From: Thamnaconus septentrionalis
Taxonomy: Eukaryota > Chordata > Actinopteri > Tetraodontiformes > Monacanthidae
DNA: 64,000 nt
NCBI GenBank assembly: GCA_009823395.1
Contig: CM020509.1
Coordinates: forward strand, 16,477,001-16,541,000
Direction of reading: 5' to 3'
Shown: positions 11,951 to 25,500 of the stretch, piece after piece
How positions within the stretch are numbered: position 1 is the stretch's first letter
How the letters are laid out: each line of letters opens with the position of its first letter
Position numbers and translations under genes: made by a program
The notes under the pieces: model-generated
The model's input: only the letters and a program-made list of their open reading frames with translations
What the model was told of the DNA's origin: nothing
The model's database searches: none

Positions 11951-14900
11951 TAAGGGGAGGGAGACGGAGGCAGAGGCGAGCGACAGAGGAGGAGGGGGAG
12001 GAGGAACTTTGAAAGCGTTTTTTGTCCGAACCGGATGACAAACATCTGCAGCCGCTGCTGTTTGTTGGCGGCCCCGCTGACATCTGAGCCTGTTTGTCCC
12101 GACTGGCTGCGCGGAGCAGGTTAGAGACTCCAGAGGTGCAACACTAGATGGTGTATCCTATTAAAAAAAAAAAAAAGAGCCGACTTGTGGACCCGTATTG
12201 ACTTACACATATAAGTAATTGCTTCCTGTTAACACAACAGGTGGGGCCCATTAAGCTCTTTACAGGAGGGCTTGCGGCCACCGGGAGACAACTTCTGATT
12301 AAACCTCTTCCTCTTCCTTCCTGTGCGGTCAGGTGCTAAAAGTTGTCAACGCTCTACACTGACAGTCATGTAGTTTTTCTTCTTCTTTTTTTTCCATTTC
12401 CCTCCCAACCCTAAAGGTTTATGTAGCAAAGGCTTCAGAAAGCTGTCCCTCCTGGCAACAGATCAAACACGGCTACTTGTGGTATTTGTCACTGCCTGCC
12501 CAAAGTTCCTCACCTGTGGCTGTTCGGCAGGGCCGCACTTGGACTTGACTCTCTTGACTTCTGCTTGGAGTTGCAAACTTTTTTATTTTTTTAAATGACA
12601 GGACATTAATTGGTAGTGTTTCTTTTATTCTTTATTTCTTAAAAAAACAAAACTGAAGTCTTTAACCTGCAATGTTTTACATGTCAGTCATCCAGCGGCA
12701 ACAAGCTGGGGCATGTTGACTCTCAACCTCCCAGAGAATTACGAGCCGGGGCTGCCAGTTTGCAGAGCGAGCTACCCGGCGACTTTGCGCTTGCATCCCT
12801 GAATGCGCCTTTTGTCCACATACAAGAGTGCTCAGGATTCCATGGAACTCTTTTCCACATTCGCAGCTGAATGATCTATTTCACTTTGGCAAACTGTAAA
12901 CCATCCGGCCGGTGGGAAGGAAGGCGGGACGCGGGCGGGCCCTTCTCTGTTTGCCAGCGACCCGGTGACTCATTAGGAGCCCAATCAGCGCTGCAAACTG
13001 GGAATAATACGTCTTACGTGTACAATGTACAACCATCGTACGACTTCCTCGGGTGGAAAAACAAGCTGTGATTTGACAGCTTCCTACAAGTTTTGATGCT
13101 GAAATGTGATAACGTTGCTCACCGCTAATGAATGAATTACAGTCTGGCTGCCAAAGGCGTTTTCTTTTGTGTCATCGCCACCCAAGACATGTCACTGGTG
13201 CGAAGCTCCGCGAGAGACTCGGCCGTCGCGCAGCAATCCATCATGTGCTCGACGATGCCGAGGAATTCTTTGATTGCAGCAAAAGCGGCCCACAGGGCCA
13301 GACTGAAATGATACGCTTGGCTGTGATCACAGGGGCTCCTGCGGGTGGCAGCGGGTAAAAAAGCCGAGAGCCGGACAGGTGGGCACTGCTGTAAAGAATG
13401 GGGCTTTTTTAGCTCGGCGGTAATTGAAGGGGAGCGAGCGGCGGGAGAGAGATGACATCAGCTCGCAGGCACGGAAAGTGGATATTCGCAAGTCGGTTCG
13501 CAAAGAAAAAAGGAAAAGAAAAAAAACCTCCCGTGAAGCTGGATATTAACGAGCTGGGAGCGACGGAAGGGAAAACAGATTGTGGCAGACAAGGCTTTTT
13601 TTTTCTTCTTCTTCTTTTTTTTTCTCTCGCCAGTCCATATGTCTGTCTTTTGTCTTTTCGGGCCCGACTTGTTGCTGCGAGTCTGCCGCCTCTCGGGGCG
13701 TCCCGCCGGTTTTAAATCGTCCGACATCTGGTCGGCGTCAGGCCGTTGGTACGCAGGCGCCATCAAAGAGTGTGGCGGCTCGGCCCCGCTCTCAATCAAG
13801 CTTGACACGGCGGTCGGAGGGACACGACCTTGACATGTGTTCGCGAGGTCTTCAAACAATGACGCCGACTGGCAAGGAGAGAAAAGGGCAGCAACTGCAC
13901 AGAGAGACCATGTCGGTGAATAAAACTTGGTGTTGCATCTAAACAGTTTTCTCAGTGAGCTTGACGCCAGTAAGCTCAACTGTGGAAGATATTAGCTGCT
14001 TTTCTGCAGGAGGCCCAAGGCTTTTTTTTTGTTTGGTTTGATTGTGTTGGGAGGCCCAACGGGCGGCCCTCCTACACACTGTCATGACTCAGCTGTGCTG
14101 CCACAGGGCGCCTCCGCAGGGCGCCGTCCGCGCTGGAGGCAGACGAGGTCACCAAGCCCTGCAGCAGCAGCAGTAGGGGCAGCGGTGGTGAACGTGGGGC
14201 CATAAATGAAAAGGCATTTTCAAAGACGGTGATTATGCACGCAGGTGTCTTGCGCAGGCCTCCCACACCTGAACACAAAAGAAAAGAAACATTTTTTTGG
14301 CTCCTTCACAGAGAGGCAAGTCTGGTCAAGGACGAGGAGGAAAACACTGGACTAGGGTTGCACATTCTGAAGCTGACGCCGCTGAGCGGATAAAATTCCA
14401 GAGATTAAGGAGGATATGATAGATGTTACCGTAGGACTTATAAAATTTATTTGGCTAATCTTAACATTCATCTTCTGTTCTGCATCAAAGACGTGCCGAG
14501 GGAAGCTGGAAGGCCTGTTGTTTGTGACTCCAGCAGAGCAGCCTTGTGCTATTAATGTTTCAACAAACGCTACAGATCTAAAAAACAAAACAAAAACAAA
14601 ACAGCACACTTAGCCCTATGTTTTCAGCCTTGTGCTTGGATCTTCCATATGTTTTAAAGGGGACTAAAGGAAAGCAGAGGGAATGTATTGCTGCCTGAGG
14701 CTGTTTCACGAGCCAGTGAGATGGCAGTGCCCTTTGTGATGTCATAACATTCTGATTGAAGAACTGTGTGTTTCAGAGCGGTTTTATAGAAGCAGCAGTA
14801 GTTGGAGACTTGTATTATTGTCAGAAGACACAGGGAACAGTGCACCATACACATTCAAATTCAGGTCTAATAGAAACTGTTTGTGAGGCCAATCTGTGCA

Positions 14901-16241
14901 CCCGCAACATTTGATTCACACTTGCTCCGTCTGGAAGAAGATCACTTGTTGTTGAACCTCAGACCAGCCAAGAGGAGTTCGTAAAATCTGTTCTGAATCT
15001 GTGAAGACTTGAGACTGAGGTTCAGTTGTCTGGACGGTTTTTCTCCAAGACGTTCCGTCCTCTTAAATTCCGCCCAGAGCAGCGACTTGAAAATCCTGTT
15101 GTGGCTGCTTTTGTCTAAGTTGTGGTCGGCTTGCAAGGTCCAAATTTTTGTGTTTGCACATGTCAAAAAAAGATAATTAAAAACATTCTTTTGTTTGAAT
15201 TTTAACCGCCGTGTTTCTTTTTGTTCCAGGTGGTTCTGGGCAGGAAAGGAAAACAGAAAAGGAAACAGATCAAGTTGGCAACCTTTCACTGCCTGACTGA
15301 TCTCCATCTGATGTCTCGTCCAACAAACTCAACACAGACAGGCGACCTCTTTTATAGGCCTCATACAAACTTAATACATGGATGGCGGAGATGTTGACAG
15401 TGAAAAATTACCATATATATTTTTTTAGATTGAAGTATTTACCAAAACAACCAAGAAATCCAAGATTTCCCCCCTCAGTTGTGGCCACATTGGAGAAAAA
15501 CAGCTTTCTCTGCCATTTTTACAAGCTACATCTGGCTCCGGTCAAGGAGAAATAACCAAAGACCCAAAGAATAAAGCGACATAAATTTAACACAATGGAG
15601 CTGTGAATGCAGGCCAACCTCTGGAATGACCTTTTCAGGCTGAAATGTTATTCCTCACATGCGCCGAGCAGCAGGAAGCCACTGTGTACACAGCTCTCCT
15701 TCACGTTGCCGCAGAGTTACGATCCCCAAGATAAAGGGTAGACCCTTCTTCTTTCAAGGAAAAATAATTGGCTCGCCAGAGGTTGGGATGCGGACGAGGA
15801 GCCTGTCTGGGTGACCCAAAAATAGCAGAGGAGCGAGAGCGGCGTCTGGGAAAGAAGAGGAAGGAGAAGGAGAAGAAAAAAAAGGAGGCAGTCAAGAGGT
15901 GCAAAAGGAGAGAAGTCGACTGTTTCTCAGCACTTGTTGCCAGAATTTTTAAGACAGGACAACAAACTTGTGCAACCGTGGCGGTGGTCCATGGGAACGC
16001 TCTGGAGCTGATCCTCCTGGGAGGTCCCATTAGATGGAAACGACGTCTTCACGAGGGCAAAAGTGAAGGGGACGCTTCACCCGGCAAACATTTGGGAGGA
16101 ATTACTGCTGTGGAGGAGCCATGACAGGAGGAAAAGATCCGACAGAGCAGAGCAGCCCCTGCCTCCGTCCATCCTTTTAGTTTTTCCTTCACTTCCAAGC
16201 CTCATTGGGCACCAGCCGGGACTAAATCTTCTGTTTTCCAG

Positions 16242-16507
16242 CTGGACAAAGCTCTCAGAGACTTGACACCAGAAACACTTAGCTGCCCCCCGCCAGCCAG
16301 CTGGGAGCTTTTTGTTTTCTGCTGCATCAGAGAGGTGTTTCCAGCCTTGGCAAGCGACGGAGATGGAGAAGGGACACATGCCTGTCAGACGAGGGACGAG
16401 CTGGAGTCCAGGAGAGCTGAGGAAACCTTTCAGCGTGATGCACACCCCCGAGACCGAGTGCACTGCACCATGGGAGGACAACAAAGAACAGATGAGTCTG
16501 AAAACAA
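16242..16507 (+). CDS. synpo: synpo exon with start codon (coding 16363-16507)
   Basis: The exon is bounded by a strong acceptor (CTTCTGTTTTCCAG before 16242) and a consensus donor (ACAA|GTAAGAG after 16507). The first in-frame ATG after an upstream in-frame stop (TGA at 16264) is at 16363, giving MEKGHMPVRRG... and 48 whole codons plus one base. That single base joins the two bases that open exon 20812 to make Ser49, so the phases match exactly. The 121 bases before the ATG are 5' UTR. The N-terminal peptide is not one I recognise from mammals, where this end is variable, so the start is supported by frame and splicing rather than by homology. Confidence 0.75.
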
Positions 16508-19500
16508 GTAAGAGTTTGTTTATCTAGTCTTTTCTTTTTTTCTCCCCTTCCTCTCTCTTGCTCGCACTAATTTGGGTCTGTGTAAGATGCGGTTTGCTTG
16601 CGTGTTGCTTAAAAAGGACAGTTCAGTTAACATCATCACATAGGAAAATGTAAAAGTGAGGAGAACTAAAGAGAGAGAGAGATTGCAGAGGGAAAAAAAC
16701 CCAAACAAACAGGCAGCCCCGCCCCCTCGGTGCAACTTGACACTGATGCCATAAAATTACTGCTCCAACAGCAGCGGAGATGAAATCATGCAGCGGCGCT
16801 ACGTGCTTGTCTTGATAGAAGACACAGGGACTGACAGTAAATGGTTCTAACTTTCGGGAAAAAAAAAAACCTGTTTGAAAATTCCTTCATGGCTTTTGGC
16901 TTCCATTTGTTGCTCTTTTTAGACTGCTGTCAGTGCAATAAAAGTGAAAAACCCCCTTCCCTTACAAAGCAAAGCACAATATAACGTCTTTTAATGGCCT
17001 GAAGGGAAAGATTTGCACCAAAGTAACAATTTAACAGCCTCTGTACTGTCAAAAGCGGCGCTCAAAGAAAATGACAAGGCATTGTGCTGTACGGAGGCGT
17101 AGCAGAAAGGGTCCGGGGCCATCAGATAACCGGCGCCGATACGGATCTCGAGCCTTTGTAGCTGCGTGCAGTTCCCATCAGTCACTGCTCGCTAATTCGT
17201 TTCCTCAAAACTGTGCAAAGTTCACCCAAGAACAACACGGCAGAGCAGCCAAAGCGGCCGACGTCACGTCTGCCGGGACCCGGCGAGGAGGACTCGCTCC
17301 GCACCTTCGGGCTGAATTCTTGTGTTTCTCCTCCCCCCATGCCCCCCAGCGGGACTCTGGTGAGAGTTTAGGTCACAGTCAGCCAGGCCAGATCCCAGGA
17401 CCTCTGCTAATCCAAGTCTTTCCGTACGGCTTCACACGTCACCCGGGGCTGGGGGGCGGGTAGTGGAGGGGTGAGGGTCGTCAGCCCTGTCATCCCGCTC
17501 GCTCACTGCAGCCATCAACCCCGGAGAAAGATAACATCCGACAGCGTAATCTGACCTCTGATACACAAATGCAGGCTCGGCCCCCTGACTTAAATCCTCC
17601 CGCTGCGGGCGAGTTTTACCGCCGACTCTCCCTGGGGTTACGGGACGGGAGGGCAGAGAGGTGAGCTAGGGCGAGGGAGAAAAGTCAGGAGGGTGTAGTG
17701 AAAGGTAGGCGGGTGGGTGGGTGAGGAGGTGAACAATGAAATGCGGAGGCTTTTTCACATCAACGACCTGGGCTGGATCGCGACAGGAAATTCCTGCCCT
17801 GCCCTCGCGGGTTGGAGCTCCGGGTCCCTGAAGGGTTCACGGAGGGCAGACGGGTGGAACATGCGCGCGTTTCAAAGCCACATCCTGGATGATTATGAGC
17901 GTAGGAACACACACACACACCCACACATGGGTGCCGGCGGCCTCTTCAGGTGCTCTGAAGCTCTCTCCAGTTTCCATTGACACCTAACGTGAACTATCCC
18001 GTGTCCCTCTTTACCACTTGAAAGGCCGCTACAAGGGCCCCTGACACTCTCCTTTTCATCATGGGACATTTGACAGAGAGATAAGCCGCTCGATGCCGGC
18101 CATTGATTGGACACGTCTCCACGACGGCCGAGACAAAGCGAAAAGAAGTCGGCGGGCAGCTGTGAACACATCGATACCGTTCGCAACAGAAGCCCTGCAC
18201 AGGTTACGAAGTAGGGTTTTTTTTTTTCTTTTTAGAAATGAAACAGGGCTGGAGGCTGTACTGTCTGTCAGCCAGCCTCCGGCAGATCGCCCTCCTTCTT
18301 CCCTCCCTCCCTCCCTCCCTCCTGCCCTCCCCGCCTCCCTCCCTCTGCGTTTGCCTGAGCGCTGGGCTGCCGAGAAAAAGAAACACGATCCCGTCTCTCC
18401 CTCCAGAAAGAGGCAGCGGGGCTGCGAGTCGACAGTTTAGAGTGAAAGCGCGTGTGGAAGTACAGGAAAACAGCGGAGCCCTGAAACTAACTTGAGAAAG
18501 GTAAGGCATTAGATTCAGCTTGGGTACGGCGTCCGTATCAGGGACACGGCAGTCCGTCGGAAGAAGTATTTGACTTATTTAAACAAACAAAACAGAAACC
18601 AAAACGCTGTTGACGGGGCTGTGATATTTATTTACCTAAAGGTTATCCATCAGAAACCACAACAAAACATTTGGACAATTTTAATTGAAATAATGCGTAA
18701 CCTATTTCAATTTAATTATTAGCTTTGCGGGTCCGGGATATCAGATGTAACTAGAAATTATATTAATTTCTCAAACAATTGCGTTTTTATCTCACTAACT
18801 TGCCAATATCGTGAAAGATAAAACCTGAGGGGAAAACTAATTAAATTCAACACATAGAAAAAACAACTAAACATAATAGATTCAAGTTTGAAGTTGTTTT
18901 TCATAAAGATCTATCCCACTTACCCTCTTTCGTAATATTAATTAGTGATTTGTCTGGCTAAGTGTCACCTGAGCAGCTGCGTCGCTTCTGCTGAAGTGAT
19001 ATTTACAGTCAGGACACTTCATTTCAAGCCTTGCTGCTCCGACTCTTACACCCAGGTAGAACGAATTATATGAAATTAAACCACTTGTAAAGTGTCACTG
19101 GGACCTGTGCTGCTATCCCTATATCATATTGACAGCCCTGATAAAAGCCACTGAATAAAGCAATTACCTATGTGATGAATTAGCCCGGCAGTCTATAAAG
19201 GAAAGTCAATTTATGCCTGTGCGAATGGCAGCGAGAGGGCTGCCAGTTAAAAGGCTTGTGTGATGATGCTTTCAGCCTTATTACACTGTTGTCACCAATT
19301 TGTAAGGTGTCTTTATTATGAGTCCCGTCCAGTTGTTGTCACTCAGATTGACTTACTGCAGTTGCTGCTGATATTTATACGTTCGATGAAGTGCAGGCCT
19401 TTCAGTTGGTGCGCTGTACAACACACTGCAGATGTTTACAATGGAAAAGGGCCTGCTTTATGTATTAGAATGATTGCATAAAAAAAATAAAATGATAAAA

Positions 19501-22500
19501 ATAACTTATGTTATTGAGGTCATAGAAGGGCACCCTACATAGAGCTGATGCAATTACTGCAAGGGCAGACTTGAGGTCTGTAAAATCGATGGCAGATGGA
19601 TATTATCGCCCCTACTGGGGGAATAATTATGTTAACTCTCCATGCCAAGGAAAAAAAAAACCTTGCAGAAAGCTTTCTAGGCGATACATTTACACCAAGT
19701 CATCTGGATTGACACATGATGATTATATCAAATAATGAAACTGCCGGGATCCATCACCTTATTAAAATCAGAATTGAACAGAGTCTATGCCAGCTGTCTG
19801 GAAAACCTCGGAGGGAGATATGAGATGATTAACGTAATCTGCAATCTACCAGATGTGTCACGCACTCGCACGCTCCTCCAAAGTGTCCATCAGTACCTAG
19901 GACATGTTTTTTACTGTTTTCAAAAAAATGTCTAAAAAGTGCTTCCCTGCGTGCTGTAGCCACTGTAATTAAAGATGACTCCAGTATGTTTATAGGCAGC
20001 AGTTAAAAGATGTCATTTATGAAAGCCGTAGACTGTAGAATGGTCGACTGAGCGCTCAAGCCGCAGTATTATGCGCACATTAAATACAGAGAGAAACCAA
20101 AGGCATGTTGGAAGCTCAGACGGGGAGTTTTCTCAGTGCTGGAGGAATGCTTAGGGAGGGACTAGTGCTGATGGCAGAGGAAATAGCTCTGCTGCCTGGA
20201 ATGGAGGTCTTAAGCTCAAAAAAACAAACTGTCGTTTTAACAAGGACGTGTCTCATCTCACCATTTAAAGTCCCAAGTGTTGTCGGACCAAACTGACAAC
20301 TGTTTCTTTTGGCTTGAAAGCAGACATTTTTATTTTATTTTTTTAAATATATATAAAAACTGTTGCCAACAAACTTTTATGCCATTCTCATTAGAGATTT
20401 ATACAGAAAAAAAAAGTCTACCTTTGTCTACATCTGTTTGTTCTTTGTCTAAATCTGCTGAGTCAAGTGTCCACAAAGCCCCATTTTTCTTGCTGGATTG
20501 GTTTGAATATAAAAAAAAAGTACTGCGGAGAGCAAATCAAAACCATATGGTGCAGAGACAGTTTTGTGGGGCTTTTAAAAAAAGTATATTAAATCCCATA
20601 CTTGTTAAAAATTTGCTCTTGCTGGCTCCCCCCGTTTGCACATGAAAGCAGAGTAGTATTCTTTAATTAAAACCTGAGGGAGCCATCTCTCTTTGAACAG
20701 AAGAAGTGGCACACTGTAAAGTTTCTCAGAGTTACGGCTCCTCCTGTCACAAATCAAACATGTGATGGATCTGACAATTCTCTCCCCTCTCCGTTTGTCT
20801 CCCGGCTTTAGGTCTGACCCGCAGCGCCAGCTTATCAGAGAAGGAGCTCAAGGAGGCACGCGTAAGGAGTCAGATCATTGCCGCCCAGCTCACCGTACCA
20901 ACCAGTTCCAGCTCCAGAGGTGTTCAGCTCTTCAACCGGCGACGGCAGAGGGTCAACGCCTTCACACTTGAAAGCCGCGGGGAGGGGTTAGAAGAGGACA
21001 GAGCTGATAATGTGAAATCCAACTCTTCGTCCAACAAACTAGCGTGGTCAGAGAGGCGCACTGAGGAAAAGGATAGTGGCCTGAACTTTAAAAATAGCGC
21101 TGGTGAGCAGCTCTTGCCGCAACCTGGGAGAGCACGTTTATTAAGCGATAGCTCGTCGAGTCCAGGTAAGGGATCCCACATGGAAGAAGACCCGACAGAC
21201 CACATTATCCAGGAGAGGCATTTCCTCCCTGTCAAAGAGGAGCAAGAAGAGGACGACGAGGAGGAAGAGGCAAGAGATAACGTCCCTCAGGAGCTTGAGG
21301 TCAAAGTCAAGGATGAGAATCCCCCTGGAAGTAATGAAGCCGGTGGAGGAGATGAGATAAATGGGAGCCACGTGGGGTCAGCCCTTCGAGGAAAGCTTCT
21401 TAATGGCTGCCACAGCACCTCTGAACCTGAGAGAGTGTCTGTGTCCACATCCAAGCAGCCCAACACCATCATAAATCGCACAGCCAGGCCCTTTTTCTCA
21501 CCGCTGACAGTGCAGTCTCCAGGGGCAGCCAGTCCAGTCATGGATGTTCCCCCGCCTCCGTCCTACGCTACTCCTCCTCTCCCTGCTTTCATTGTGCCCC
21601 AAACTGTGGCTTTTTCTCCTCTACCTCCACCACCATCATATCCCACCCCACCCCTACCTTCCTTCCCAAGCCAACTTCCCCAATCCAACCCTTGCAGCCC
21701 ACCTCCCATGTCTCCCGTCGCTTCCCCTATGCCTTCCCATTTCCCTGCATCCACTGATTCTCAGTTTCCACCCATACCCAGTTGTGGTCCTCCCACTGCG
21801 CCCAAACCTTCCACCTTTGTGCCTCAGCATATTGGAGAGATGAAGCCAATTGCGTCAGTCAAGACAGGAATACTTGAAGAGAGCGCAGCTCGGAGGTCAA
21901 ACAAGAAGGCAATGTTCACGTTCAAAGAAAAGCCAATTGTATCTCCGAACCCGGAGCTGCTCTCTCTGGTGCAGGGGGTGGATGAAAAGAAGAAGAATTT
22001 GCATCGATCTGTTCCCGAGCCAACGCCTGAGGAAGAGCTCCTGGCCCTGGGAGCAGAGGCCTCTAACTTTCTAGCCAAGGAGGCAGACAAAGTTGAAGAG
22101 GCAAAAGCACCGGAATGGGCTTCCTGTCTGAAGAGCTCCAGGACCCGGCCGAGGACGGAGCACAGACCCGAGCAGACCCTCACCAATGTGTCAGGAAAGG
22201 GTGCTCAGTTGTTTGCCAAACGTCAGTCCAGGATGGAAAAATATGTTGTTGAGAAAAAGAATGAAGGACAAATTCGTTCTCCTTCGCCCACAATGTCTCT
22301 GCCCCCCTCTTGGGTATACCCATCAAATATGCCTGGCAGAGTGAAGGCAATTGTAAAGAACTCTGACATGAGCACTCAGCTCACACAGAACCTAAAAGCT
22401 CAACAAGCTGTTAAACAGATCCCAAGGCAAAAAGCAAAAGCACCAGAACCAATTCCAGAGCTGCCGCCTCTTGAAAATGGTTGCTCCAAGATAGAGATGG

Positions 22501-25500
22501 ACCTGGCAAGACATCAGCCTTACCAGCTTGACTCTTCCCTCTTCATCATCAAGCCAGTGAGGGACCCCCTCTGTACGCTACCCAGAAGTGCCCCGAAATC
22601 TAAAAACGTCACCTCTAGCCAGTATTTCTCCAGACAGGCTTCTTTACCCAGCAACCCTCAGTCTCACTTTAGATCCCAGGGTAAGCCTCCGCAGATGCCG
22701 CTCATTCCGGCAAGCGGAAGAGCAGAATATCTGTCAAGTCCTGACCCAGGCCAGCCAAGGAGCAGCTCCTCGATGGCCGCTTTTTCTCCAGACCGAGTGT
22801 CCTCTCCACATTCAGGAGTCCAGGCACCACGGCCAACATTTTCTGCCAAGAAAGCAGGGATTGCAGCGCAGGTGTGGAGACCTTCCCTCTACTATTTTTA
22901 GGAACTTGACTCACGTGCTTTGGGGTTGTTTTTGTTTAGATTAGAACTGAAGATTTCAAAAATTATGACAATAGAAATTATGTTTAGTCCTTGCACTTTT
23001 TGTTTGGTTCTTGCACTTTCTGATTCAAGCTGTGCCTTCTTTTAATACTGTTTCTTCACTTTCAGCATGTTAAAGTAAAGTGGGTGAAAAAGGGTTTCTA
23101 TCCTCAAATGTATCACATATTGACCGATCAAGCAAACTCTATCTGTTCCAATTAACAGTATTGCGGCTCATCAACTAACCCCCCTTAAGTAAATACAAAC
23201 GTTATTACTGCAGTTACTTGAGGTCAAAAGGTGCCTTGGTGTAAACACACAAAAGCCATTTATTATATGCTGTGCATGTTAGCTTTAAAAATATTGCAAA
23301 GAAAAAAAGGGAAAACAACCTCCCTATTTTTTTTGACTTTGTCTTTGGGCACTTGGAAGATGCCACTGAGGAGTTCTTGAGCAGATGGTCTGGCATCTGT
23401 TTTATGATCTATGATTTGCAGTTTAATGCAGCCTTCTTGCGGAAGCAGGAGGACTCCTTTTATGTTGAAATGTCTTCAGGGAAATCTACTTTTCTTTACA
23501 GCATCATTAACCTAACCTGCATGGTTGTGTTTAAGTTCTTTGATGTGTTAAATCTGCAGACTCCATATAAATTGCATCCGGAACCTACATGTACATACAC
23601 TGACATAGTGGTCCCATGACATAAAGCAATAATTAGTAGTAATAGTAGTATTTTTGCCGGTCATCACCATTTAGCTCTTATTTAACACTGCACAGTGTGT
23701 GGGTGTTCAGTTTCTTCAATCTTACATCACTGCTGTCTCTCTCTCTGTGCCAATTCTGTCTGTATGCTATGGTAATGTGCTACCTGAACCTTTTCATCTC
23801 ATCTCTGATTAAAGCTTTATGCTAACACCTTTGAGTGACTTCTCCCTGTCTTCTTCTTTCTTGACTGACTTCTGTCACTGCTAACTGGGTATCATTTCAC
23901 TTTCCTGCCTCTCCTGCAAAAACATTTATCCATCCAGGCTATGGAGACAATGTTCTATGGAAAAAAAACTCACTATGGCAAGTTTCCTTCGACTCCAGCA
24001 CCTCTGCAACTCTGAGTGCAGGATAAGCAGTAACAGAAATTGGATAGATGGATGTCGCATTTTATTTATTTATTTATTTATTTATTTGCACTGAAGTTTT
24101 CAAGCCACGTGTGTGTTCATGTCGAGGCTTCACCTTTAAAACATTCAGACTTTTGCAAAGGCCCCTGACCGTGGCTTTGATTTTTTTTACTCAAAATTTT
24201 TTACTTATCATATTTGAACTTTAGTAGTGTTACCTTTAATAGTAATTTTCAAACGCTACTCCCCTAAAGACAGATCAGACTGAGCCTTTCACGCAGTCAA
24301 ACACGGTCATAAACACCCTACTTTTTCCTACATTTCTTCTACTTCTTTTTCTTTCTTAATGTCTTCCTGGGAATGTTTTCCTCTTAATTAGTATGTTTGT
24401 AAGACAGAATGCTACTCTTGCTGCAGCTGGGTAATTTCATATCCCTGTAAAGGTTAACAACCACCGACAGGCTTAATGACAGTAACCTGAGAGAGACACT
24501 AAAGGCCAAGCTTATGTGTGCTAGGGTTCAGAGCTATGTGAAGAGACACACACTCGTTAGAGGGCAATACACAGAGATGCCCTGAATTCCACCAGGACTC
24601 TAGTTAAACACATATACAATATCATTTTCAAAGATTTATTTAGTTGAGTAAAGATAGTGTGAGGTTTCACACTAAATAAAGATCAAAACATTTTGTCTTG
24701 GCCATCACTTGTATTTAGATAATAAATAGACTTGTTTATCCTCAGTCAAAAATGTCCTCTCACTTTGCAAGAATGTATGTATGTGTGTGTGTGTGTGTGT
24801 TTCAATTATTCACACTTTAACAAAATATTATTCTTCTGGTGCAGATACCAAAGGATTCATCTCCCTTGGAAACACAAAGTGAAAATCCTATATCTTCAAC
24901 AACAAGGACACCAGGCCTTATCCGACGCCTCAGCAGCCCGGGGGGCCCTGAAACTGGAACCTGGACCTCCAGCTTCCAAACAACTTGCCCTCCCACTTCA
25001 AGCCGCTCTATCAGCTCTCCTATATCCTCTCCCAGGGGCACAAGATGCCAATCTCCTATCACGAGTCCCACTATCCGATTGTCCACTCTAACCCCCACAA
25101 AAACACCCAGCACATCTCAAGCATTTACAGCCACTTCTCCGCGTTCTCCACCTTGGGGTTCAAGGTGTCAGTCCCCAATGGTGAGCCAGAAGAACCAGTC
25201 ATCTACCATCTCCTCCATCCATTCTGTAAGACCTTCCAAAATTTCTCAAAATCCTCCTTGGAGTCCAAGAAGCCAGTCGCCAGTGGTAAACCAGCATACC
25301 CAACCTTCCACTGTTACCTCTATGTATACATTCCAAACCCCTGCTGCCACAACTTCATTCTCTTCTCCGTGGGGTTCAAGATGTCAGTCCCCAATGACAA
25401 GCCAGAATTCTTCCACTGCTGTGTCGGCTTGCCCGTCGAGACTAAACCAAACATCTGCAACCACATCTCCAGTATCTCCTCCTTGGGGTTCAAGATGTCA

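Larger units (their letters stand above)
22902..24844 (+). other. 3' UTR of short synpo mRNA and intron of the long form
   Basis: For the short isoform this is 3' UTR. An ATTAAA signal at 23808-23813 followed by a pyrimidine-rich stretch (TCTTCTTCTTTCTTG) is the best candidate poly(A) site. For the long isoform 22872-24844 is intron, ending in a pyrimidine-rich TTATTCTTCTGGTGCAG acceptor. Other contents are a (TTTA)n run (24062-24087), a (TG)n run (24780-24800) and a scrap of a fish interspersed repeat. There is no coding signal. Confidence 0.6.
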
